Assembly: GCF_015352955.1 (NCBI RefSeq) | Contig: NZ_JACYOX010000006.1 | Location: forward strand, 62,001-126,000 | Direction of reading: 5' to 3' | Length of the DNA stretch: 64,000 bases | Source of the DNA: Noviherbaspirillum soli | GTDB taxonomy: Bacteria > Pseudomonadota > Gammaproteobacteria > Burkholderiales > Burkholderiaceae_D | Part shown: in pieces, positions 8,894-19,800 of the stretch | Numbering within the stretch: position 1 is the first letter of the stretch | How the letters are laid out: the number at the start of each line of letters is the position of its first letter | Translations under genes and position numbers: made by a program | Notes under the pieces: generated by a model | The model's input: the letters and a program-made list of their open reading frames with translations, nothing else | What the model was told of the DNA's origin: nothing | Database searches by the model: none

Positions 8894-11863
8894 ATGCATG
8901 GCACTCTCCTGCAGCCTGACGGCAATCCTTTCCAGGGACGCACGCGTCTCGAGAATGCGCTGTACCTGCTGTCGGTGTATCTGGCGCCGGCCCTGATTGG
9001 CCTGGCAACCCTGCTGGCGCTGACTGCCTGGAGCGGCCATTACCCGGCAGGCAAGGGCGAGACGCTGATGTTTCGCGTCGTGCCCGAGGCGCCGGTCCGG
9101 CAGGGTTCTGAAGACCCGGCAGCGGCGCTGGCCCGGCTCAACGGCCAGCCGACCTTCGCTCGCTTTCACACCAGGCTTGCCGAAACCCCTTTCTGGATCG
9201 TCTTTTCCACCAGAGCGCCGGCACAAAGCGCGCCCACGATGCTGGAGTTTCCGTCGCGTCATACGCTGGATCTGCGCTGCTGGGACGCGCGCAGCCTGGC
9301 GCCGCTGGGCAGCGGCAGCCGCGCCGGCACCGATGGCGGCGTCACCCGCATCAAGGCCGGCTTCGCGCTGGCGCCGGGCGCGTCCACCGACGTGCTGTGC
9401 CGGATGCGCTTCATCGGCCCGGCGGCGCTGTCGGTCATGCAGTGGCCGGCCGACCGGCTCCAGCTCTCCGCCTATGAATTCCATCGCAACGCCGGCCTGC
9501 TCGACGGCGGCCTGCTGGTGCTGGCCGCCTTCGTGCTGATCACGGCGCTGATCCTGCGCTCCGGCACCTATGTGCTGTTCGCCGCCTGGCTGGTGATCAA
9601 CCTGCGCATGGCGGCGCTGTCGGGCGGCTGGGACATCCAGTGGCTGGGCCGCAACCTGCCCACCGAACTGCTGCCCAAGATCCGGCTGCTGACCACGGCG
9701 CTGTACTACACCCTGACCATCATGCTGTTCTGCACCCTGTTCCGCAGCGACCTTGCCAGGGTCGGCTACGGCTGGCTGCTGCGGCTGGCGCAATGGACCT
9801 GCCTGCCGCTCGTGCTGCTGTCGCTCTTGCTGCCGTTTCATGACTTCCTGCCCTTCATCTGGGGCGCCACCGGCATCTGCACCGGCGTGCTGGTGTTCTT
9901 CCTGGCCCGCATCCTGTTCATCGTGCCGTCGCGCAGCGCGGTCTGGTACAGCGCCTCGATCGCCGTGACGCTGCTGGCCAGCCTCTATGAAGTATTCGCC
10001 GCCGCGCTCGGCATGCATGCGCTGATCGGGACCGTCAACAGCGTCACCGCCGCGCTGTCGTCGAGCCTGCTGGCGGCGCTGGCCATCGCCGAGCAGATGC
10101 GGCATGAACAGCAGCAGCGGCTGGCGGCCCAGGCCGCGCTGCGCAATGCCTTCGACGCCATGCCCATCGGCCTGTTCACGCTGGACCTGCAGGGCCATCT
10201 GCTGTCGGCCAACCCGGCGCTGAAGCAGATGCTGGGCGACGATGTGCTGGCGCCGGGCCGCAACCAGTGGGGCCGGCATTTCAGCGGCAATGCCTGGAGC
10301 AGCCTGCAGCAGATGGCGCGGCGCCAGCATCATGTCGAACTGGAACTGAGCAGCGCGCCGGCGCCGGAGGCGCCGCAGCGCCATTTCCTGGTCAAGGCCA
10401 CCCTGGCCAACGGCAAGATCGAAGGTTCGCTGCAGGATGTGACGGCGCAGCGCGTGGCCACCGAGGAACTGCGTTTCCTGGCGCTGAACGATCCGCTGAC
10501 CAAGGTCTGCAACCGGCGCGGCATCGAAGCCGTGCTGACCGATGCGATCGCGCAGCTGGAGCAGGGCAGGCCGCTGACGCTGGCCTATCTCGACCTGGAC
10601 CGCTTCAAGCTGATCAATGACCTGTATGGCCATGCCGCCGGCGACGAGATCCTGAAGCTGGTATGCCAGCGCATCCGCACCATGCTGCAGGGCGGGCAGC
10701 AGATCGGCCGGGTGGGCGGCGACGAATTCGTGATCGTCATGCCAGACACCGCCATCGGCCCGGCAGCATGGACCTGCCGCGGCATCATCGACCGCATTGG
10801 CACCGAGCCTTACCGGCTGGGCGACAAGGCTTTCCAGGTGCGCGGCTCGATCGGCCTGATCGAGGTCGAGCCCGGCGCCGCGATCCGCGACCTGATGGCC
10901 AACGCCGACCGCGCCTGCCGCGCCGCCAAGAGCACCGCCAGCGACGGCCTGGTGGTCTACGAGCGCGGCTCGGCGGTGTTCCGGGAGCGCCAGGCCGAGC
11001 TGCGCCTGGTCGAGCAATTGTCCGCGCCGGACATCGGCGATTTCCTGTTCCTGGAAATGCAGCCCATCATGTCGCTGTCGGCGCCGCATGGCTCGCTCAA
11101 TTTCGAGGTGCTGCTGCGCATGCGCGAACGCGACGGCAACGTCATCACCGCCGGCCGCATCATCCCGGCGGCCGAAAGCTGCGGCCGCATCGGCATGATC
11201 GACCGCTGGGTGCTGAAAACCACGCTGGACTGGCTGTCGGCCAGCAGGGAGCGCCTCGGCCGCACCCAGTTCGTCTGCATGAACCTGTCCGGCGCCTCGC
11301 TCAATGACGAGCGCTTCGTGCAGGACACCTTTGCCATGCTGGCCGCCAACCCGGACGCGGCCCGCTGCCTGTGCATGGAAATCACCGAAAGCGTGGCGCT
11401 GCATGACCTCGACAACACCCGCCGCTTCATCGACCAGGTGCGCAGCCATGGCGTGAAGATCGCGCTGGACGATTTCGGCGCCGGCTACACCTCGTTCTCC
11501 TATCTCAAGGACCTGCCGGCCGACGTGGTGAAGATCGACGGCAGCTTCATCGTCGACATGAACGACGATCCGGCCAACATCACCATCGTCGAGGCCATCG
11601 TTACCCTCGCCGCCAGCCTGGGCATGCGCACCATCGCGGAATGGGCGGAAGACCAGGCCACCGTGCAGGCACTGGCCGAACTGGGCGTGGATTATGTGCA
11701 GGGCTATGCGGTGGCCAGGTCGCAGGCCCCGGACACCCTGCTGCGCTTCACCTCCGCCGCCGGCTTCATACAGGATGAAGCCATGCGCAGCTACGTACTG
11801 ACCCTGGGCGCCGCCGCCGCGCCCGACCTGATCGCCCTGGCCCATCCGCGCCAGGGCGAATGA
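8894..11863 (+). CDS. membrane PAS-GGDEF-EAL cyclic di-GMP turnover protein
   Basis: 989 residues. A first membrane helix (about 22-45) and a periplasmic domain of some 170 residues precede seven membrane helices (about 200-395), the 7TM sensor layout. A PAS domain follows (about 415-530). The GGDEF domain (about 535-700) has an intact GGDEF in RVGGDEFVIV but no RxxD inhibitory site. The EAL domain (about 710-965) reads EVLLR in place of EALLR but keeps the metal and catalytic residues: the Asn of CMNLSG, Glu of MEITES, both Asp of LDDFGAGY, Lys of VKIDGSF and Gln of VQGY. Both activities look possible. It probably belongs with the upstream FeeM-like gene. The start at 8894 has only a weak ribosome site. 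Confidence 0.92.
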   Translation: MHGTLLQPDGNPFQGRTRLENALYLLSVYLAPALIGLATLLALTAWSGHYPAGKGETLMFRVVPEAPVRQGSEDPAAALARLNGQPTFARFHTRLAETPFWIVFSTRAPAQSAPTMLEFPSRHTLDLRCWDARSLAPLGSGSRAGTDGGVTRIKAGFALAPGASTDVLCRMRFIGPAALSVMQWPADRLQLSAYEFHRNAGLLDGGLLVLAAFVLITALILRSGTYVLFAAWLVINLRMAALSGGWDIQWLGRNLPTELLPKIRLLTTALYYTLTIMLFCTLFRSDLARVGYGWLLRLAQWTCLPLVLLSLLLPFHDFLPFIWGATGICTGVLVFFLARILFIVPSRSAVWYSASIAVTLLASLYEVFAAALGMHALIGTVNSVTAALSSSLLAALAIAEQMRHEQQQRLAAQAALRNAFDAMPIGLFTLDLQGHLLSANPALKQMLGDDVLAPGRNQWGRHFSGNAWSSLQQMARRQHHVELELSSAPAPEAPQRHFLVKATLANGKIEGSLQDVTAQRVATEELRFLALNDPLTKVCNRRGIEAVLTDAIAQLEQGRPLTLAYLDLDRFKLINDLYGHAAGDEILKLVCQRIRTMLQGGQQIGRVGGDEFVIVMPDTAIGPAAWTCRGIIDRIGTEPYRLGDKAFQVRGSIGLIEVEPGAAIRDLMANADRACRAAKSTASDGLVVYERGSAVFRERQAELRLVEQLSAPDIGDFLFLEMQPIMSLSAPHGSLNFEVLLRMRERDGNVITAGRIIPAAESCGRIGMIDRWVLKTTLDWLSASRERLGRTQFVCMNLSGASLNDERFVQDTFAMLAANPDAARCLCMEITESVALHDLDNTRRFIDQVRSHGVKIALDDFGAGYTSFSYLKDLPADVVKIDGSFIVDMNDDPANITIVEAIVTLAASLGMRTIAEWAEDQATVQALAELGVDYVQGYAVARSQAPDTLLRFTSAAGFIQDEAMRSYVLTLGAAAAPDLIALAHPRQGE

Positions 11864-12099
11864 CGGCGCGCAGCGCCGGCTTCAAGCGCCTGCCAGACTT
11901 CGCTGTCCCTTCCTGCCATCGGCGTACTTCCATGCCGTAACCCGGCATCCATGGTCCGACACTGCTTGCGAGCTGCTTCCCTGTCGCGGCTTGTCGCGGA
12001 TGGAACCAACAGTTGCGTGCTGTAACCGACTACTCGGACTAATAACGCTTCTGGCAGACCGCACTGCGCCTGCTGCCCACTTCCCAGTCGAAACCATCC

Positions 12100-13839
12100 A
12101 TGCCAACTGCTGTTTTCGCACCGTCAATGTTGCTGTTGTTTCTTGGCTTGTCGCTTGCGCTGACCGGCGTGCCGGCCCGTGCGCAAGGCGCCGCCGAAGC
12201 GGCGGCTGCGCGCCAGGCCGAGATCCTGCAAAGGCAGAACCAGCAGCGCATCCAGCGCGACATCGACGCGGCAAGGTTGCCTGAGCCCGGACCCGGCGGC
12301 GCCGATACCAGCACGATGGCGCCTGCCGCCGGCGCCGCGGCCTCCGCCGCGGAAGCCGCCTGCCGCGACATCAGCCGCATCGTCATCAGCGGCGCCAGCC
12401 GCTTGAGCGCGTCCGCGCGGCAGCAGGTCGTGGAAGGCCATGCAGGGCGTTGCCTGGGCGTGGCCGACATCGAGCAGATGCTGGCGGCGATCACCAGGCA
12501 ATACCTGGAGCAGGGCCTGGTAACGACCCGCGCCTATCTGCCCAGCCAGGACCTGTCCGGCGGCGTACTGGAAATCCAGGTGGTCGAAGGCGTGGTGGAA
12601 AACATCCTGCTGGATGAGGGCGCGCGCGGGAGCATCAATCCCGCGAACGTCTTCCCAGCGCCCGGCGCGCTGTTCAATCTGCGCGATTTCGAACAGGGCA
12701 TCGACCAGCTCAACCGCCTGGAATCGAACCGGGCGCAGCTCGACATCCTGCCAGGCAGCCGGCCGGGCGCCAGCGACGTGCTCATCCGGAATGCGCCGTC
12801 CACCCGCTATCACGCGGCGGTTGGGGCAGACAACCAGGGCTCCGACAGCACCGGCAGGAACCAGGTGAGCGTATCGCTTTCGGCGGACCGGCTGCTCGGC
12901 CTGAATGAACTGCTGCTGCTGACCCATCGCCGTTCCCAGCCCGGCGATGCCGGGCGCCGCGCAAGCGAAAGCAGCAGCCTGAACCTGATCGTTCCGCTTG
13001 GCTATGCCACGCTCAGCCTCTCGGCCCTGCGCTCGCAATTCGTCTCCACGGTCGAGGCGCCTTCCGGCGCCGCGCTGCAATTTCGCGGGCGGAGCCAGGC
13101 CGGGAACATCCGGCTGGAACAGGTGCTGCACCGCGACCGCGTCAGCCGCTGGGCTGTCGCCGCCATGCTCACCGCCAAGGAATCCAGCAACTACCTGTCG
13201 GACCAGTATCTGCGCCTGAGCAGCCGCTCGCTCAGCGTGCTGGATCTTGACACCACTGGCAGCAGCCTGATGCTGGGCGGCGTTGCCACCGCCAGCCTGG
13301 GCTATGCGCGCGGCCTGAAGCTGGGTGGCGCGCTGCGTGACGCCGACGGGCTGCCCGACCTTGCGCCGCGTGCGCAATTCGGCAAGTTCAAGCTGGGATT
13401 GGGCTACCTGCTTCCCTTTTCCGTCGCCGGTACCGACATGCAGTTCTCCACGCAGTTCAATGCGCAGAGGGCGCAGCAGGTGCTGTACGGCTCGGAGCAG
13501 GTGCTGATCGGCGGGATCTACAGCATCCGCGGCTTTCGCAACAACACCCTGTCCGGAGACCATGGCTGGACCAGCCGCAATGAAGTGTCCGTGCAGCCTT
13601 CCCTTGTGCTGGGCAGCGTGGCCGTCCCGGTGCGCTTTTATCTGGGCGTGGACATCGGCGGCGTGAGCAACCGCGCTCCCGACGTGCCCGGCGGCCGGCT
13701 GGCCGGCATCGCGGTCGGCCTGTCGGCGACCTGGGCCGGCATCTCGGTCGACCTGTTCAACGCCCGCCGGCTGTCGCAGCCGGATTTCCTGCCGCGCGAA
13801 GCCAGCCAGACCTGGCTCAGGCTGGCCTTGACGCTCTGA
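12100..13839 (+). CDS. two-partner secretion outer-membrane transporter (TpsB, ShlB/FhaC family)
   Basis: 579 residues. A signal peptide ends near residue 29 (VPARAQ), then a Gln/Ala-rich helical linker with many R/Q residues, as in FhaC helix 1. A POTRA pair spans about residues 85-240 (first with ISGASRL and CLGVADIEQ, followed by LVTTRAYLPSQDLSGGVLEIQVVEG-like second-strand pattern). The rest is a 16-strand barrel. The conserved SIRGF motif (near residue 473) is the tip of the pore loop, essential in this family. It should export the TpsA encoded 20 bases downstream. The start is uncertain: ATG 12100 and ATG 12127 both give signal peptides and neither has a strong ribosome site. Confidence 0.93.
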   Translation: MPTAVFAPSMLLLFLGLSLALTGVPARAQGAAEAAAARQAEILQRQNQQRIQRDIDAARLPEPGPGGADTSTMAPAAGAAASAAEAACRDISRIVISGASRLSASARQQVVEGHAGRCLGVADIEQMLAAITRQYLEQGLVTTRAYLPSQDLSGGVLEIQVVEGVVENILLDEGARGSINPANVFPAPGALFNLRDFEQGIDQLNRLESNRAQLDILPGSRPGASDVLIRNAPSTRYHAAVGADNQGSDSTGRNQVSVSLSADRLLGLNELLLLTHRRSQPGDAGRRASESSSLNLIVPLGYATLSLSALRSQFVSTVEAPSGAALQFRGRSQAGNIRLEQVLHRDRVSRWAVAAMLTAKESSNYLSDQYLRLSSRSLSVLDLDTTGSSLMLGGVATASLGYARGLKLGGALRDADGLPDLAPRAQFGKFKLGLGYLLPFSVAGTDMQFSTQFNAQRAQQVLYGSEQVLIGGIYSIRGFRNNTLSGDHGWTSRNEVSVQPSLVLGSVAVPVRFYLGVDIGGVSNRAPDVPGGRLAGIAVGLSATWAGISVDLFNARRLSQPDFLPREASQTWLRLALTL

Positions 13840-13859
13840 TCACCCGATGGACGAACCTC

Positions 13860-16800
13860 ATGAACCACGCTTACTGTCTTGTATGGAGTGCGTCCCACGG
13901 CGCCTATCTGGTCGCGCCGGAAACGGCGCGGCGCAGGGGGCGCGCCGTCCTGGCTGCCTGCTGCCTGGCCACTGCCGGCCTGGCGCATGCGCAAACGCCT
14001 ACCGCCACCGTCGTTCCGGCATCTGCGCCGGGCAGCGCCACCAGGGCCACCGTGTCGGCCAACGGCGTCCCGGTGGTCAACATCAATGCCGCCAATGGCG
14101 CGGGCCTGTCGTACAACCAGTATCAACGCTATGACGTCGACAGCCGCGGCCTGGTGCTCAATAACAGCATGACCAGGCGCCAGTCGGTCCTGGCCGGGCA
14201 GGTCGATGCCAATGCCGCGCTGGGCGCCGAGGCCAGGCTGATTCTCAATGAGGTCGTGGCGCCGCAGCGCAGCATGCTGGCTGGCTTCACCGAAGTGCTC
14301 GGCGGGCGCGCCGACGTGATCGTGGCCAACCCGTACGGCATCACCTGCAGCGGCTGCGGCTTCATCAATGCCGACCGCGTGACGCTCAGCACCGGCACGC
14401 CGGTATTCGGCGCCAATGGCGGCCTGAACGCATTGCACGTCAGGACAGGCGATGTGCTGGTGCAGGGCCAGGGCATGAACGCCAGCGATCAGCAGCTGCT
14501 GGACGTCGTTACCCGTTCACTGAAGCTCGATGGCCCGGTCAATGCCAGGGACCTGCATGTCACCACCGGCCTCGTCCAGTGGGATTATGCCGGCCGCACT
14601 GTCAGCGGCGGCGCCACCGGCTTCGGCCCGGCGCCCGCCTATGCGATCGACAGCAGCAGGCTGGGCGGCATCTATGCCGACCGCATCAGGCTGGTCGCGA
14701 CCGAAGCCGGCGTGGGCGTACGCATGCGGGGCGAAGCGGCCGCCAGGGCCGACGACTTCACGCTCGATGCCGCCGGCCGCATCCAGCTGCAGGGCCGGTT
14801 GTCGGCAGCGCGAAACATGGCGCTGGCGCAGACCGGCGAAGCGGCCGGCATCGAGATATCCGATCCCGGCATGCTCGACGACGCCGGCCAGGCAGGCAGG
14901 GCATCGGTCACCGCCGGCGCTGCGCTGCATGCCAGCACGCCGGGCGGGCTCATGCTGTCGGGCGCAGAGCTCAAGGCCGGCACCGATCTGGTGCTGCGCG
15001 CACGCGACCTGACGGACCGGTCCGACAGCCAGGCCAGCCGCGCCGCCAACGGCCAGGTCGATGCCGTCTTCAGCGGCGCTGCAAGCATTCAGGGCGCGCG
15101 CTGGGGCGCCGGCTCCCGCTTCGGACTGGCTGCCGGCACCTTCATCAGTGATGGCGCGCTGTTCCATAGCGGCGCCGATGCCGATGCGGCGGAACGCGAG
15201 CTGCGCATCGCCACCAGCGCCGACATGGCGCTCGATGCCACCCGCCTGGTCAGCGGCACCGATGTCCAGCTGGCCGCCGGCAGGCAGCTTGCCGTGGGCG
15301 CCGGCACCGATATCGAAGCCCGCCGCGACATGGCGTTGACTGCGCGGGGCACACTGCGCAACGCCGGCGAACTGCTGGCGTCAAGGACGTTCAGCGTGCG
15401 CGCCGCCGCACCCGACGCCACGCTCGCCGTGGAGAACAGCGGCAGGATGCAGGGCAACGCGCTTGCCATCGGCGCCGCCGGCGAGCAACTCACCTTGAGC
15501 AACAGCGGCAGCCTGATCGGCGCATCGCTTGATATCGCCGGCGACAGCCTGGACAACGCAGGCCGCATCCAGGCCAGCGAGCGCCTCGCCGTGTCTGTCA
15601 GCGGCGGCATGCTCAACCGCGCCGGCGCCAGCCTGTCCAATACCGCGGCCGGCAGCCAGGTCGCGCTCTCCGGGGCGACAGTGGACAACCAGGGCGCCGT
15701 GCAATCGGCCGGCACGCTGGATGTCATTACAGGCGGCGCCCTGGTCAATCGCGGCACGATGCTGACGCTGCGCGGCATCGATGGCGGCGCCGATGGCGCC
15801 ATGCTGCTGCGCGCCGGCAGCATCGACAACAGCGGCTGGATCGACGCATCCGGCGCAAACCGTGTCATGGCCGACGGCGCCATCGACAATAGCGGACGCA
15901 TCCGGGGCGATACCTTGTTCCTGGGCGCGGCGGCCCTGCGCAATCGCGATGCCGGCAGCATCCTGCGTGGCGCCAACGGTGTGCTGATGCTTGGCGGCGC
16001 CGGATTCGCGTTCGACAATCGCGGCCTGCTGGCTTCGGGCAAGGATCTGGTCCTGCAGGCGCCGGCCGGATCGAGCCTGCGGAATCAGGACGAAGGCATG
16101 ATCGTCAGCGATGGGCACATGAACCTGGATGGCGGCACGCTGCGCAACAGCGGCGCCATGCAGTCGGGTGCCGCGATGACGCTTGGCCTTGCAGCGGAGG
16201 CCGTGAACGAAGCGAGCGGCACGATCCATGCACGGGGCGGACCGCTCAGGCTGTCTGCCGCCCGACTCGATAACCGTGGCCAGGTACAGGCGGATGCCGG
16301 CCTGGATGCCGTCGTCGGCGGCCAGTTGCACAACAGCGGCGTCATGCTCAATCAGGACGGCGCACGGTCGCTGGCATTGACCGCCACCGCCATCGAGAAC
16401 GCCGGCACGCTGCAAAGCGCAGGCGCAGCCTTGCTGAACGTGGACAATATCCTGCTCAATCGCGGCCTGATCCAGGCCGCGGCCGATATCGACCTGTTCT
16501 CGCGCGGCTACCTGGTCAACGAGAAGGCCGGGCGTATCCTGGGCAAGAACCTTGTGCGTATCACCGGCCCCGACATGCAGCTCGCCGTGACCAACCTCGG
16601 GACCATTCGCGCCGACGGGCTGCTCGCGCTGGGCGCCGATGGCGCCATGCTGAATTTGCTGCACAACACGCCGGGCGCCCTGCTTCAGGCAGGACGCCTG
16701 ACGATCAATGCAAGGGAACTGACCAACAGCGCGCGCATCCAGTCGGATGGCGCTGCCGACCTGCGTGCCGGCAGCCTCGACAATGACAACAGTGCCGCCG

Positions 16801-19800
16801 TGATCCTGGCCGGCCTGGATGGCAGCGCCAGCAGCATGACGATTGATACTGCCTTGCAAAACCGCGGCGCCATCCACAGCGGCGGCCGCATGCGCATCCA
16901 GGCCGGCAGCGTGATGAACGGCGACACCGGCGGCATGTCTTCCCTTGCCAACCTGTCGCTGCATATGAACACCCATGGGCTGGACAACAGCGGCGCACTG
17001 TATGCAGCCGGCCTGCTGACCCTGTCCGCGCCCGGCCAGGCCATCGTCAACCGCAGCAGCGGCACGATGGACGGCGGCGATATCGTGATCAGGGCGGGCA
17101 CGTTCGATAACTACAACGCCGTCAGTGCAACGCGCGATATCGACATTGCCGTTACCAATGCCTTTCGCAATCTGCCCACGGGGGGCGTGCCTGTGGTGAT
17201 CGAGAAGGTGACGAGCGCACCCGTGAGCGTCACGTCGCGCGTCGAGGATATCGACCTCTTCACGCGCTATGTCACGACCTTGTACAAGGAAAAGGAAAGC
17301 GTCGTCCAGGAACTGGCCAGCCCGCTGCCGGAGGTGCGGGGGCGCATCATTGCCGGAAGGACCTTGTCGATCGATTATGGCGCGCGGGGAGAAAACCGGG
17401 CGTCGCTGTTGTCCGCCCCCACCGTCAACCTCTACAGCAGCAAGCCCGACGGCGCGGGCTTCGTCAATGCCGATTTGCATCTCGACGCCTATGAGCGCGA
17501 ACGACGCTGGACCAAGGTCGAGTTGCAGAGCCTGTTCCATCCGAACACAGTCACTTACTGGTATCCGGAAAGTGCAGCCAGGTTCTCCTGCAATGGGGGA
17601 ACGTGTTTTTCCAGCCAGGCCGCCAGCGCGGAAGCGGCGAGGGCGGCCAGCTATGTGGACGAGGTCAACCGCAAGACCGTCAAGACCTATGATGCGGGCA
17701 TTTATGCCGGGAAGCTGAACGTCCAGGGCGCCAGCCTGCTGAACCTGGGGTCGCCCTTTTCGCCGACGGTGCAGGCGCGATCGGCCAGCAGGCAGCCGGC
17801 GCCGGACGAAAACGCATGGCTGGCTGGCGAGGCAGCCATAGCGATCGCTGCCGACAGTAATTCCGGGCGCCAGGTTGGCGTATTGCCATTCGACGTTGCC
17901 AACCTGCGCCTGCCCGCCAATCCCAATGGCTATTTCGTTCCTTCCAGGGATCCGCAGGCCCGCTATCTGGTGGAAACCAATCCCCTGTTCGTTTCGCCGC
18001 CCGCTGCCACGGCCAGCCCGCAGCCAGGACAGCAACCCCAGACGCCGCCCGTGGTCGGCTCGGATTACCTGGCCCAGCTGCTGCAGCTGGACCCGGACAA
18101 GGTGCAGAAGCGGCTCGGCGACGCAGCCTACGAGACCCAGATCGTGCGGCAGCAGCTGATCGCGCAGGTTGGCCGCAACCTGCTGCAGGCCGGTGTCAGC
18201 GAAGCTGCGCAGATGCAGGCGCTGATGGAAAGCAGCGTCGACCAGCTCGAAGCGCTGGGCCTGGTGTTTGGCCGCGCCTTGTCCGACGAGCAGGCGGCGG
18301 CGGTGGAAAGCGACATGGTGTGGATGGTGGAAGTTGAAATCAAGGGCAGGAAGGTGCTGATGCCCGTCGTTTATCTGTCGCAAGCCACCAGGAAGGGGTA
18401 TGCCAGCGGCCCTGTGATTGCAGCCGGCAGCATCGACGCCAATGTGGCGTCGCTCACCAACGACGGCGGCGTGATCAGGGCCGACGGCAAGCTCGCGGTC
18501 AGGAGCGCCGGCGACGTGCGCAATCTGAGCGGCAGCATTAAGGCCGGCGATGCAGTGATCGCTGCGGGGGGCGACTTCATCAATGAAACCGTGGCAGTGG
18601 TCAAGGGCGGCGGGGATCTGTTCGCCCATACCGACATGGGCAGGACCGCCAGCGTGGAAAGCGACGCCGACCTGTTGATCTCCGCCGCAAATGTCGGCTT
18701 CAAGGGCGCAAGGGCCGCAGCAAAAAAAGATCTGGCCATTGAGGCGAGACAGGCAGTGCAGATCGATACGCAAGACGAGCATCAGGCACGCGCTGGAGTC
18801 GGCAGCGTCAAGGCTCATGCTTCTGGCTTGAGCGCGGGTGGAAACCTCGACGCATCCGCTGGCACGGATATGCTGATCGCCGGTTCCGGGCTCGACAGCG
18901 GCAAGGACATGGTCCTGGATGCCGGAGAAAATCTCGACATCATCGCCCGTACCGACACGCAATCGAGCAGGAAGCAGTCCAGCAAGAGCGGCTTTGGCGT
19001 GGGCGGCGGCCTGTATGGCATCGAGACCACGACGGAGAAGAAGACCGACCAGCAGAATCGTCAAGCCGCTTTGGCTGCGGGCGGAAAGGGCAGCCTCCTG
19101 GCAGGCAAGGAACTGTTGGTGAAAGGCTCCGACATTTCGGCGAAGGACAAGCTGCTGCTCACCGGCGACCAGGTCACGCTGCAGTCCGCACAAAACGTTG
19201 CCACCAGCGAGAAGATAACCGAAGCCACCAGCTTTCTGGCCACGTCAACGTCCAGCGATGTGAAGAAAGCGGCAAGCGCTTCGGCCCAGGCCAGCGCATC
19301 CGACAAGCTGCAGAAGCAGGCTTACAAGGATGTGGATGGCGTGTCCACGGTGGATGGCAGCAAGGGCGACACTACGTCGAGCCGCGCCATCGCCATGGCG
19401 GAAACCTCGGTGAGCACCAGCCGTTCGGTCGACAAGAAGGGCAAGGTCGACGAGACCAGCAAGCGCAGCGGCAAGGCTGCCAGCCAGTCGCTGGCCGGCA
19501 CGCAGACGAGGGAAAAACCCCTCACGGCAGACAACAAGCCTGCCACGCAGGTCGCCACAAAAGCTGCATCGGCAAAAGCCGAGGCAAAGGCGGAGGCCAG
19601 CGCAACGGGCAAAGGCGAATTGAACCTGATGCGCAGCCAGGTCGATACCGAACGCAAGGAAGAGACCAGGCTGGCCCGCGCCAATCTGTCCGGCAGGGAA
19701 GTGGAGATCAATGCCGCAGACGCACTGGACATTCAAAGCGCTGCCGTGCGCGCCGAGCGTGACATCCGCATGTCCGGCAGGAGCGTGCGCATCACTTCGG

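Noticed and set aside
8843-11845. 1000-residue open frame antisense to the GGDEF-EAL gene
   Set aside because: Composition-driven shadow of a gene whose motifs are all on the plus strand.
12124-13563. Antisense frame over tpsB
   Set aside because: No domain or start site; shadow of the TpsB barrel codons.
15381-19193. 1270-residue open frame antisense to tpsA
   Set aside because: It is the mirror of GC-rich, repetitive codon use in tpsA; the TpsA frame has a clear signal peptide, TPS domain and repeats, while the antisense product has no recognisable domain.
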